A DNA stretch of 64,000 nucleotides from Mesorhizobium terrae (GTDB lineage Bacteria > Pseudomonadota > Alphaproteobacteria > Rhizobiales > Rhizobiaceae): contig NZ_CP044218.1 of assembly GCF_008727715.1 (NCBI RefSeq), positions 4,881,501-4,945,500 of the forward strand. The letters are read 5' to 3'. Shown in pieces: positions 49,185 through 57,254 of the stretch. The notes beneath the pieces are model-generated. The model saw nothing but the letters and a program-made list of their open reading frames with translations. It did no database searches and was not told the DNA's origin. The position numbers and the translations under genes were made by a program. Numbering within the stretch: the first letter of the stretch is position 1; every line of letters begins with the position of its first letter.

Positions 49185-49186
49185 GG

Positions 49187-50254
49187 TCAGGCCCCCATCT
49201 CGACGCGCCAGGAATTGGCGTAGACATTGATGCCGGCAGGGTCGAAGCGCAGTTTCGGCTCGGCAGGGATTTCCTCGTCCTCGCCGATAATGGCCGCGAT
49301 CTCGTGGCCCTCGAGCCTAGCGCGCACCACCTTGTGGCGGCCGACATCCTCGACCTTGGTAATCGAGACGGCGATGCCGACGCGGCCGAGCCGCACATGT
49401 TCGGGCCGGATGCCGAGTTCCATCGTGCCGCCCGTCTTCTCGGGTGCACCCGGCAGCACCACGGCCAGCGAACCGAATTTGGCCGTCTTGCCGTCGATCT
49501 CCACCGGCAGCACGTTCATGCCGGGCGAGCCGATGAAATAGCCAACGAAGGTATGGCTGGGGCGTTCGAACAACTCCGCCGGCGTGCCGATCTGGACGAT
49601 GCCGCCGTCATACATGACGACGACCTGGTCAGCGAAGGTCAGTGCCTCGGTCTGGTCGTGGGTGACGTAGACCATGGTGTAGCCGAAGCGGCGATGGAGT
49701 TGCTTGAGCTGCGAGCGCAGGACCCACTTCATGTGCGGGTCGATGACGGTCAGCGGCTCGTCGAACAGGATTGCGTTGACATCGGAGCGCACCAGGCCGC
49801 GACCGAGCGAAATCTTCTGCTTCTGGTCGGCGGTCAGCCCCCTCGCCTTGCGCTTGGCCCAGTCGGCGAGGCCGATCATGTCGAGCGTCTCGCGGACCTT
49901 GCGGTCGACATCGGCTTCCGGCACGGCGCGGTTGCGCAGCGGGAAGGCCAGATTGTCGTAGACGGTCATGGTGTCGTAGATGACCGGGAATTGGAACACC
50001 TGGGCGATGTTGCGCTCCTGCGTCGACAGGTGGGTGACATCGCGGCCGTTGAACAAAAGCTCGCCATGCGAAGGGTGCAGCAGGCCGGAGATGATGTTGA
50101 GCAGCGTGGTCTTGCCGCAGCCGGACGGTCCGAGCAGCGCGTAGGCACCGCCATCCTGGAAGGTGTGGTGCACCTCCTTCAGCGCGAAATCGCTCTCTTT
50201 CTGCGGGTTTGGCAGATAGGAGTGGCGAATGTGGTTGAGGTCGATGCGTGCCAT
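49187..50254 (-). CDS. glpT: Glycerol ABC transporter, ATP-binding subunit
   Basis: A 355-residue ATPase of the MalK/UgpC type. Walker A is GPSGCGKTT, and Walker B is AILFDEPLTVIDPHMK. The signature region is degenerate: where LSGGQ is expected, the sequence reads LTADQKQKISLGRG. The C-terminal beta domain (about residues 240-355) is a regulatory TOBE-like module. It has a partner ATPase, GlpS, and the altered signature suggests that only one of the two composite ATP sites is fully active. Confidence 0.92.
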   Translation of the reverse strand: MARIDLNHIRHSYLPNPQKESDFALKEVHHTFQDGGAYALLGPSGCGKTTLLNIISGLLHPSHGELLFNGRDVTHLSTQERNIAQVFQFPVIYDTMTVYDNLAFPLRNRAVPEADVDRKVRETLDMIGLADWAKRKARGLTADQKQKISLGRGLVRSDVNAILFDEPLTVIDPHMKWVLRSQLKQLHRRFGYTMVYVTHDQTEALTFADQVVVMYDGGIVQIGTPAELFERPSHTFVGYFIGSPGMNVLPVEIDGKTAKFGSLAVVLPGAPEKTGGTMELGIRPEHVRLGRVGIAVSITKVEDVGRHKVVRARLEGHEIAAIIGEDEEIPAEPKLRFDPAGINVYANSWRVEMGA

Positions 50255-50263
50255 ATCGCGCTC

Positions 50264-51343
50264 CTATGCCGCCAGCCGGCGCGCGCCGACCGAGCGGCCT
50301 GAAGCGTCGAACACCATGATGTGGCGCGGATCGATGAACACCTCGACCTCCTCGTCGGGCTTGAGGTCGAGAATGCCGTGGCTCAGCATCACCCAGCGCA
50401 CGTCGGCGAAATCGAGATGGACGAAACTTTCCGAGCCGGTGATTTCGGTGATCGACACCTTGGCGCGCACCGGCACGGCCTGCTCGTTCGGCCGCTGCAG
50501 CGACAGATGGTGCGGCTGGAAGCCGATCGTGTAACTGGCATCGGCGATGCCCGCGAGATCGGCCGGAACGGGAATGCCGACGCCGCCGTCGAGCAGGAAC
50601 TTCGCGCCCGCCTTGCGCAGCACGATGGCGTTGAGCGGCGGATCGGCGAAGGTGCGCGCAGTGATCAGGTCGTCCGGCTTGCGGAAGACATCGATGGTCG
50701 GCCCGAACTGGGTGACCCTGCCCTCGGACAAGGTGGCAGTGTTGCCGCCAAGCAGCAACGCCTCATGTGGCTCGGTCGTCGCATAGACGAAGATGGTGCC
50801 GGCCTCGGCGAATATCTTCGGCAGTTCGGCGCGCAGTTCCTCGCGCAGCTTGTAATCCAGATTGGCGAGCGGCTCGTCGAGCAGGACCAGCCTGGCATTC
50901 TTGACGATGGCGCGCGCCAAGGCGGTGCGCTGCTGTTGGCCACCGGACAGGTTGAGCGGCGTGCGTTGCAGGTAGGGCGTGAGCTTCAAAAGGTCGGCGG
51001 CCTGCCGCACCTCGCGATCGATGGTGGCACGATCGACGCCGGCGACGCGCAGCGGCGAGGCGATGTTCTCATAGACGGTCATCGCCGGATAGTTGATGAA
51101 CTGCTGGTAGACCATGGCGACGTTGCGCTTCTGCACCGGCATGCCGGTGACGTCAGCGCCGTCGAACCAGATCGAACCGGAGGTCGGCCGGTCGAGCCCG
51201 GCCATCAGCCGCATCAGGCTGGTCTTGCCCGACAGCGTCGGCCCCAGAAGCACGTTCAGCGAGCCGTGCTGCAGCGTCAACGACACGTCGTTGATGTGCG
51301 ACAGGCCGCCAACGACCTTCGCGACGTTCCTAAGTTCCAGCAT
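50264..51343 (-). CDS. glpS: Glycerol ABC transporter, ATP-binding subunit
   Basis: A 359-residue ATPase of the MalK type. The P-loop is GPTLSGKTSLMRLMAG, in which Leu-Ser replace the usual Gly, and the signature is intact as [15 protein letters not shown]. Walker B is LVLLDEPLANLDYKLR. With GlpT it makes a heterodimer. The start at 51343 lies 25 bases after the glpD stop. It belongs to the glpD-led operon. Confidence 0.92.
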   Translation of the reverse strand: MLELRNVAKVVGGLSHINDVSLTLQHGSLNVLLGPTLSGKTSLMRLMAGLDRPTSGSIWFDGADVTGMPVQKRNVAMVYQQFINYPAMTVYENIASPLRVAGVDRATIDREVRQAADLLKLTPYLQRTPLNLSGGQQQRTALARAIVKNARLVLLDEPLANLDYKLREELRAELPKIFAEAGTIFVYATTEPHEALLLGGNTATLSEGRVTQFGPTIDVFRKPDDLITARTFADPPLNAIVLRKAGAKFLLDGGVGIPVPADLAGIADASYTIGFQPHHLSLQRPNEQAVPVRAKVSITEITGSESFVHLDFADVRWVMLSHGILDLKPDEEVEVFIDPRHIMVFDASGRSVGARRLAA

Positions 51344-51368
51344 CCGGTTCCTCCCCCCTCTGCTGCGC

Positions 51369-52898
51369 TTATTCGGCCGCGGCTATGTGCGGCCCGCAGA
51401 TGCGGCGCAGGAATGCCTCCAGTTCCGCGGTCTGTTTACGGTCGAAATGCAGGCCTCGCTTGGTCCTGCGCCAAAGGATGTCCTGCGCGGTCTCAGCCCA
51501 CTCGTGCTCGACCAGATAGCGAACCTCGGCCTCGTACAGATCGCCGCCGAAATCCTGGCCGAGATCGGCGATGGACCTGGCTGGGCCGAGCAAGGCATGC
51601 GCCCGCGTGCCGTAGAGGCGCACAAGGCGCCGCGCCAGGCGCGGATCGAGGAAGGCGTAGGCCTGTTTCAGTCTGGTCACCTCGGCCTCGTAGCCGGTGG
51701 CCGGGAAATCGCCGCCGGGAAGCGGGGCACTAACCGTCCAGGAAGGGCCGCGCTTGCCAAGGAACTCCTCGATCTTCTCGATCATGGATTCAGCCAGCCG
51801 GCGGTAGGTGGTGATCTTGCCGCCAAAGGCGTTGACGAGCGGCGCGAGCCCTGCACCGCCCTCGGCCTTCAGCACATAGTCGCGCGTCGCTTCCTGGGCC
51901 TTGGAGGCGCCGTCGTCATAGAGCGGGCGCACGGCGGAATAGGTCCAGACGATGTCGTCGCGCAGCACCGGCTGGGCAAAATATTCGCTTGCCGCATCGC
52001 AAAGATAGTCGATCTCGCCGTCGCTGATCTTCACATCGTGGGGATCGCCGGTAAAGTCGCGATCCGTGGTGCCGATCAGCGTGAATTCGTCCTCGTAGGG
52101 GATGGCGAAGATGATGCGGCCATCCTTGTTCTGGAAGAAATAGGCGCGCGGATCGTCGAACTTCTTGCGCACGACGATATGGCTGCCCTGCACGAGACGT
52201 ACATTGTGGACATCGTTCTTGCCGACGGTTTCGGACAGGACATGGTCAACCCACGGGCCGGCCGCATTGACGAGCAGCCTCGCTTGCACGGTTTCGATGG
52301 CGCGGCTGCGCAAATCCTCGATGGTGATCGTCCATATATCGTTGTCGCGCCGCGCGGCCACCACCCGGGTGCGCGTGCGGATAACGGCGCCACGGTCGGC
52401 GGCATCGCGGGCGTTGAGCACGACGAGACGGGCATCGTTGACCCAGCCGTCTGAATATTCGAACGCCTTGGAGAAGATCGGCTTCAACGGCTTGCCGGCG
52501 ACGTCGCGCTTCATGTCGAGCGTACGGGTTGCCGGCAGCGCCTTGCGGCCGCCGATATGATCGTAGAGGAACAGGCCGAGGCGCAACATCCAGGCCGGGC
52601 GCGGGCCGCCGGCGAAATAAGGCAGCACGAAGCGCATCGGCCAGATGATGTGGGGCGCGTTGCGCCACAGCACCTCGCGCTCCATCAGCGCCTCGCGGAC
52701 AAGCCGAAACTCGTAGAATTCGAGGTAGCGCAGGCCGCCATGGATCAGCTTGGTCGAGCCGGAGGACGTGCCGCTGGCCAGATCGTTCATTTCGGCCAGG
52801 AACACGGAATAACCGCGACCGACCGCGTCACGCGCGATGCCGCAGCCATTGATGCCGCCGCCAATGACGAAAATGTCGTGGACCGGAGCTGCGTCCAA
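51369..52898 (-). CDS. glpD: Aerobic glycerol-3-phosphate dehydrogenase
   Basis: A 509-residue FAD enzyme that oxidises glycerol 3-phosphate to dihydroxyacetone phosphate and passes electrons to quinone at the inner membrane. The FAD motif DIFVIGGGINGCGIARDAVG starts near residue 7, and the SGTSSGSTKLIHGGLRYLE signature follows. The start is a TTG at 52898 with a GGAGGG site 5 bases upstream. It heads the uptake operon, behind the promoter at 52957-52986. The C-terminal DUF of about 120 residues is normal. Confidence 0.96.
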   Translation of the reverse strand: MDAAPVHDIFVIGGGINGCGIARDAVGRGYSVFLAEMNDLASGTSSGSTKLIHGGLRYLEFYEFRLVREALMEREVLWRNAPHIIWPMRFVLPYFAGGPRPAWMLRLGLFLYDHIGGRKALPATRTLDMKRDVAGKPLKPIFSKAFEYSDGWVNDARLVVLNARDAADRGAVIRTRTRVVAARRDNDIWTITIEDLRSRAIETVQARLLVNAAGPWVDHVLSETVGKNDVHNVRLVQGSHIVVRKKFDDPRAYFFQNKDGRIIFAIPYEDEFTLIGTTDRDFTGDPHDVKISDGEIDYLCDAASEYFAQPVLRDDIVWTYSAVRPLYDDGASKAQEATRDYVLKAEGGAGLAPLVNAFGGKITTYRRLAESMIEKIEEFLGKRGPSWTVSAPLPGGDFPATGYEAEVTRLKQAYAFLDPRLARRLVRLYGTRAHALLGPARSIADLGQDFGGDLYEAEVRYLVEHEWAETAQDILWRRTKRGLHFDRKQTAELEAFLRRICGPHIAAAE

Positions 52899-52956
52899 AA
52901 TGCCCTCCCGCCTTTTCGCGTTGCAGCATGCAGAGCCACATTCCGAAAGCAGATTA

Positions 52957-52986
52957 GGATTATTTCGAAAACAGAACGAATGTCAA
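52957..52986 (-). promoter_or_regulatory. glpD promoter with TTCG-rich GlpR operator
   Basis: On the minus strand, TTGACA (52981-52986) and TAATCC (52957-52962) are 18 bases apart. The spacer and upstream bases contain repeated TTCGTT/TTTTCG motifs (TTTCGTTTGACATTCGTT), matching the direct repeats bound by DeoR-type GlpR. It would drive glpD and the transporter genes. Confidence 0.7.
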
Positions 52987-53027
52987 ACGAAATTCACGGA
53001 CTTGTTACCGCCCACAACCTCCGCACG

Positions 53028-53795
53028 TCAGGGGCGCGATGTTTCGATGAGCTGCACCTCGGATTCCTCGCAGATCCTGCGGATAGAAGGAATATCGCAG
53101 CGGTCCGTAATGAAGGTGTTGACCTGCGAGAGATGACCGATGCGCACGGGTGCCGTGCGTTCGAATTTGGTGCGATCCGAAACCAGGATGACGTGGCGCG
53201 TGTTGGCGATGATGGCCTGCGCCACTTTCACTTCGCGAAAATCGAAATCGAGCAGCGCGCCATCATGGTCGATGGCCGAGGCACCGATCACCGCGTAGTC
53301 GACCTTGAACTGCTTGATGAAATCGACCGCCGCTTCGCCGACGATACCGCCGTCCGATCCGCGCACGACGCCGCCGGCAATCACCACCTCTATCGAAGGA
53401 TAGACGCGCATCCTGTTGGCAACATTGATGTTATTGGTGATCACCATCAAACCGGTGTGATCCAGAAGCGCCTTGCTGACGGATTCCGTCGTGGTGCCGA
53501 TATTGATGAAGAGGGAGGCGTTGTCGGGGATGAGGCGGGCGGCGGCGCGGCCGATCGCTTCCTTCTCGTCAGCGGCGATCTTGCGCCGCGCCTCATACTC
53601 CATGTTTTCGATGCCGGATGGAAACAGCGCGCCGCCGTGGATGCGCGTCAGCAGCCGCTGATCGCACAAGTCGTTGAGATCCTTGCGGATGGTCTGCGGC
53701 GTCACTTCGAAATGCGCGGCGAGGTCGTCGACCAGCACGCGCCCCGCCTCCTTCGCCATCTGGATGATCTCGGCGTGACGCGGCGACAGATACAT
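53028..53795 (-). CDS. glpR: DeoR family glycerol regulon repressor
   Basis: A 255-residue repressor. The HTH is LVDDLAAHFEVTPQTIRKDLNDL, and the C-terminal sugar-phosphate domain has INIGTTTESVSKAL, NINVANRM and GASAIDHDGALLDFD. It should release DNA on binding glycerol 3-phosphate. The ATG at 53795 begins the conserved YLSPRHAEIIQMA segment. It lies upstream of glpD on the same strand, separated by 129 bases with a separate promoter. Confidence 0.94.
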   Translation of the reverse strand: MYLSPRHAEIIQMAKEAGRVLVDDLAAHFEVTPQTIRKDLNDLCDQRLLTRIHGGALFPSGIENMEYEARRKIAADEKEAIGRAAARLIPDNASLFINIGTTTESVSKALLDHTGLMVITNNINVANRMRVYPSIEVVIAGGVVRGSDGGIVGEAAVDFIKQFKVDYAVIGASAIDHDGALLDFDFREVKVAQAIIANTRHVILVSDRTKFERTAPVRIGHLSQVNTFITDRCDIPSIRRICEESEVQLIETSRP

Positions 53796-53810
53796 GGCGG
53801 CCCTTCCCAT

Positions 53811-53843
53811 TTTCGTTTTTCTTACCCATAGCCGAAAACGAAA
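53811..53843. promoter_or_regulatory. Candidate GlpR autoregulatory operator
   Basis: TTTCGTTTT (53811-53819) and AAAACGAAA (53835-53843) are perfect inverted repeats 15 bases apart, immediately upstream of the glpR start. They share the TTTCG core seen in the glpD promoter region, so GlpR probably represses its own gene here. Confidence 0.62.
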
Positions 53844-53922
53844 GCACGGGAAAGCCGCCAGCATGCAACAGGAAAGCGGCGCCGGAGGCGCCACTGCATT
53901 TCGCCGGCTATCGATGTCCGCG

Positions 53923-55335
53923 CTAAGCCAGGCGGCGGGCCGTCTGCACGATCGCGTCGAATGCCGCCTCGACGTCTTCCCTGGTGGCGTCGAACTGACC
54001 GACCTGGAAGCGGATCGCCACGCGGTCCTCGACGCGCGTCTGGGTCAAGTAGATGAAACCATCGTCGTTGATGGCGTTGACCAGCCTCAGATTGTGCTCG
54101 TCGGCATCGACGCCCTGCGGCGCGCGATGGCGGAAGGAAAACAGCGACAGCATCGGCTCGGTGACGATCTCGAAGTCCGGCTCGTTGCGCAGGCGCTCGG
54201 CAAGGGCAACACTCCAGGCAACGTGGTTGCGGATCATCGTGCGCAGCCCTTCGAGCCCGTGCGCGCGCATCAGGAACCACAATTTGAGCGCCCGGAACCG
54301 CCGGCCCAGCGTCACCGTCCATTCGGAGTAGTTGATGATGCCGTCATGGCCGTGCGTCTTCAGATATTCCGGCTTGATCGCCAGGGTCCGCACATGGCTC
54401 TCGGGATCGCGCACGAACTGGATCGAGCAGTCGAAACTGGCGCCCAGCCATTTGTGCGGGTTGAAGACGATGGAATCGGCCTTTTCGATCCCGGCCCAGA
54501 AGTGCCGGTACTCCGGGCAAATCATCGCCGAACCGGCCCAGGCCGCGTCGACATGCAGGTAAAGGCCGTGACGGCGCGCGATGTCGGCGACGGCGGCGAT
54601 GTCGTCGGTGCCACCGGTGCTGGTGCCGCCGACGCAGGCGATGATACCGGCCGGCTGCATGCCCGCTTCCTTGTCGGCGCGGATGGCGGCTTCGAGCGCG
54701 GCCATGTCCATGCTGCGCAACGCGCCTGCCGTCGGGATGCGCACGAGGTTCTCGTCGCCGATGCCGGCCACCCAGATGGCACGGTCGATGGAGGTGTGGA
54801 CCTGGTTCGAGCAGTAGACGCGCAGCCGCTTCTGGCCGGACAGGCCCTTGCTGTTGCCTTCCCAGCCGAGCGCGCGCTCGCGCATAGTCAGCACCGCCGC
54901 CAAGGTCGCCGAGGACGCCGAATCCTGGATCACGCCCGAAAAACCTTCCGGCAGGCCGAGCGCCTGGCGCAGCCAGTCGATCATCTTGGTTTCGAGTTCA
55001 GTGGCGGCCGGAGAGGTCTGCCACAGCATGCATTGGGCGGCGACCGCAGTGACCAGATATTCGGCGATCACCGACACGCGCGCGGCATTGGCGGGGAAAT
55101 AGGCAAAGAACCGCGGATGCTGCCAATGGGTCATGCCGGGCATGATCTTGGCCTCGAAATCGGCGAAGATCGCCTCCATCGGCTCCGCCTGTTCGGGCGG
55201 CGATGCCTCGACGCTGTGCTGGATGGAGCCCGGCGTCACCCGCGGGCGCACCGGCCGGTCGCGCACGGTGTCCCGGTAGTCGGCGCCCCAGTCCGCCGCG
55301 CGCCGCGACCAATCGCGAAACTCATTGCTGTCCAT
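53923..55335 (-). CDS. Group II PLP-dependent amino acid decarboxylase (aromatic-type)
   Basis: A 470-residue enzyme of the aromatic-amino-acid/tyrosine/glutamate decarboxylase family. The PLP lysine is Lys295 in VFNPHKWLGA. The segment LHVDAAWAGSA (about 260-270) packs on the cofactor ring, and HTSIDRAIW and GGTSTGGTDD are also present. The substrate may be DOPA, tryptophan, tyrosine or phenylalanine; sequence alone does not decide. The ATG at 55335 follows a GGGAAGAG site. It is followed by no partner gene on the same strand within 120 bases. Confidence 0.92.
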   Translation of the reverse strand: MDSNEFRDWSRRAADWGADYRDTVRDRPVRPRVTPGSIQHSVEASPPEQAEPMEAIFADFEAKIMPGMTHWQHPRFFAYFPANAARVSVIAEYLVTAVAAQCMLWQTSPAATELETKMIDWLRQALGLPEGFSGVIQDSASSATLAAVLTMRERALGWEGNSKGLSGQKRLRVYCSNQVHTSIDRAIWVAGIGDENLVRIPTAGALRSMDMAALEAAIRADKEAGMQPAGIIACVGGTSTGGTDDIAAVADIARRHGLYLHVDAAWAGSAMICPEYRHFWAGIEKADSIVFNPHKWLGASFDCSIQFVRDPESHVRTLAIKPEYLKTHGHDGIINYSEWTVTLGRRFRALKLWFLMRAHGLEGLRTMIRNHVAWSVALAERLRNEPDFEIVTEPMLSLFSFRHRAPQGVDADEHNLRLVNAINDDGFIYLTQTRVEDRVAIRFQVGQFDATREDVEAAFDAIVQTARRLA

Positions 55336-55359
55336 CACGCCTCTTCCCTCGGCAATCGT

Positions 55360-55405
55360 TTAATTAATTAACATGTGTATTATATTGCAGAACCGCAAAA
55401 GGCAA
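55360..55405 (-). promoter_or_regulatory. Promoter of the PLP decarboxylase with TTAATTAATTAA palindrome
   Basis: On the minus strand, TTGCCT (55400-55405) and TAATAC (55377-55382) are 17 bases apart. The 12-bp palindrome TTAATTAATTAA (55360-55371) lies just downstream of the -10 and is a likely operator for an unknown regulator. This is one of the few AT-rich islands in the window. Confidence 0.6.
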
Positions 55406-55437
55406 GCCTCGCAGGCTACCCTTCGCACCGCGCGATC

Positions 55438-56235
55438 CTATTGTTGTGTCACGGTAATGGAAACGGCGAGCTGTTCCTGCCCCTGCCCCACACGAATTCC
55501 GGAGACCGGCATGGCATCGCGATAGTCGCGGCCGGTCGCCACCCGCACGTAGCGCTCATCCGGGGAAATGCCGTTGGCGGCGTCGAACGACACCCAGCCC
55601 AGGCCCGCGACATGCGCCTCCGCCCAGGCGTGGCTCGCGGCCTGCTCGGAGACGCCGTCCATCATCAGATAGCCACTGACATAACGCGCCGGCAGCCCCA
55701 GCAGCCTGGACGCCGCGATGAAGACGTGGCTGTGGTCCTGGCAGACGCCGGTGCCCAAGCTCAGCGCCTCCTCGGCAACCGTTTCGGCGCTGGTGGAGCC
55801 CGGCCGGTAGTCGATCCTGTCACGCACCGTTTCCATCAATCTGTGCAGCCGCTCGATCTCGGTTCCCTCGCCGAGCGTCCGGATCAGCGCGCGGATGCCC
55901 TCGCCCGGCGCCGTCAGCGGCGTTTCGCGCAGGAACAGCCAGAGCGGCGCGAAACCATAATGCTTGCCGTAGACACCGGCCTTGTCGAGCGTCTCGACCT
56001 CGCCGCTGGCCTCGATCGCGATCATCTGCGGCGCGCCTTCGACGCTGACCAGCCGCGTATCGTTGGCGAACTGGTCGCTGAAATGGACTTCTTCCCTGGC
56101 GCCCTCGATCCGCAGCGCCCATGAACGCACCGTCTGGGTCGGGCCGGAGCTTGGCACCAGCCTTATGCGCTGCAGCGCATAGCTGACCGGCGCGTCGTAA
56201 CTGTATTCGGTCCGGTGCGTGATCCTGAGGCGCAT
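55438..56235 (-). CDS. Transglutaminase-like protein (ATP-grasp/alpha-E cluster)
   Basis: A 265-residue protein. The N-terminal beta region (MRLRITHRTEYSYDAPV) is typical of bacterial transglutaminase-like proteins. The catalytic triad is Cys165 (GTGVCQDHSH), His202 (SHAWAEAHV) and Asp218 (WVSFDAANG). Members are predicted cysteine peptidases or amide-forming enzymes. It follows the alpha-E gene by 7 bases and completes the operon with the circularly permuted ATP-grasp. The trio is common in proteobacteria and is thought to modify peptides. Confidence 0.92.
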   Translation of the reverse strand: MRLRITHRTEYSYDAPVSYALQRIRLVPSSGPTQTVRSWALRIEGAREEVHFSDQFANDTRLVSVEGAPQMIAIEASGEVETLDKAGVYGKHYGFAPLWLFLRETPLTAPGEGIRALIRTLGEGTEIERLHRLMETVRDRIDYRPGSTSAETVAEEALSLGTGVCQDHSHVFIAASRLLGLPARYVSGYLMMDGVSEQAASHAWAEAHVAGLGWVSFDAANGISPDERYVRVATGRDYRDAMPVSGIRVGQGQEQLAVSITVTQQ

Positions 56236-56242
56236 GGTGATC

Positions 56243-57184
56243 CTAGTAGAACCGGTAGTCCTCGGCGATCTCGTCGCCGAGCCGCGTGTTCTCGGCGATG
56301 AAATTGCCGAGGAATTCGTGCAAGCCGGCGTCGAAGACGTCCTTGATCGAGCCGACTTTCAGCATTGCGTGGATACGCTCGGCGGTGGTGTGACAGGCAT
56401 GGCGCGCGCCATAGTCGCTGCCAAGGAAATTCAGATGTTCGAGGATGAAGCGGTAGCAGAACGTCAGCGAGCGCGGCATGCGCGCATTGACGATCAGATA
56501 GTCGGCGATGTTCGTCGGTTTGTATTCGGCCTCATACACCCAGCGGTAGGAGCGGTGCGCCGACACCGAGCGCAGGATCGATTCCCACTGGTAGTTGTCG
56601 AGCGTCGAACCGACCCAGGAAATCGACGGCAGAAGCACGTAATACTTCACGTCGAGGATGCGCGCCGTGTTGTCGGCGCGTTCGAGATAGGTGCCGAGCT
56701 GCGAGAAATCGAAGATCTCGTTGCGCAGCATGGTGCCGTAGAAGGCGCCGCGGATCAGCGCCGTCTCGCGTTTGACGGCGTCGAGCACGGTCGGCAGTTC
56801 GCGCTGGTCGATCGGCTTGGCCAGAATGCGCTTCAGGGCCATCCAGGCCTCGTTGGTGCTTTCCCACGTCTCGCGTGTCAGCGCCGTGCGCACCATGCGG
56901 GCGTTGTTGCGCGCGGTTTCGATGGACGACATCACGCTGGACGGGTTCGACGTGTCGCGCAGCAGGAAATCTGCGACATTGGCAGCGGTGAACTCGGAAT
57001 ATTTCTGCGCGAAGGCGACATCGGAACCGGCACTGATGACAACGGAGTGCCATTCCTCGGAAGCATCCTGCGTACGTGTCAGCGCCATGCGCAGACCGGC
57101 ATCGACCAGGCGCGCCATGTTCTCAGCCCGCTCGATATAGCGGTTCATCCAGTAAAGGCCGTTGGCGGTGCGTCCGAGAAGCAT
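56243..57184 (-). CDS. Alpha-E domain protein
   Basis: A 313-residue protein made almost entirely of alpha-E helices. It begins MLLGRTANGLYWMNRYIERAENMAR, with charged pairs shared by the family. The role is unknown; it is always encoded beside circularly permuted ATP-grasp and transglutaminase genes and may form a scaffold with them. The ribosome site GGGAGG is 8 bases upstream. The inserted four-helix element ends 16 bases upstream of its start. Confidence 0.92.
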   Translation of the reverse strand: MLLGRTANGLYWMNRYIERAENMARLVDAGLRMALTRTQDASEEWHSVVISAGSDVAFAQKYSEFTAANVADFLLRDTSNPSSVMSSIETARNNARMVRTALTRETWESTNEAWMALKRILAKPIDQRELPTVLDAVKRETALIRGAFYGTMLRNEIFDFSQLGTYLERADNTARILDVKYYVLLPSISWVGSTLDNYQWESILRSVSAHRSYRWVYEAEYKPTNIADYLIVNARMPRSLTFCYRFILEHLNFLGSDYGARHACHTTAERIHAMLKVGSIKDVFDAGLHEFLGNFIAENTRLGDEIAEDYRFY

Positions 57185-57200
57185 TAGCTGGGCCTCCCGG

Positions 57201-57224
57201 CGGCAATCGGCAGTCGGCAGTCGG
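57201..57224 (+). repeat. Left terminal inverted repeat of the four-helix element
   Basis: Twenty-four bases made of CGG, CAATCGG and two CAGTCGG units, perfectly complementary in reverse to 57656-57679. A degenerate unit, CAGATCGG, continues inward. Confidence 0.97.
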
Positions 57225-57254
57225 CAGATCGGAAGGGTATGCGTATCAGCGCCA

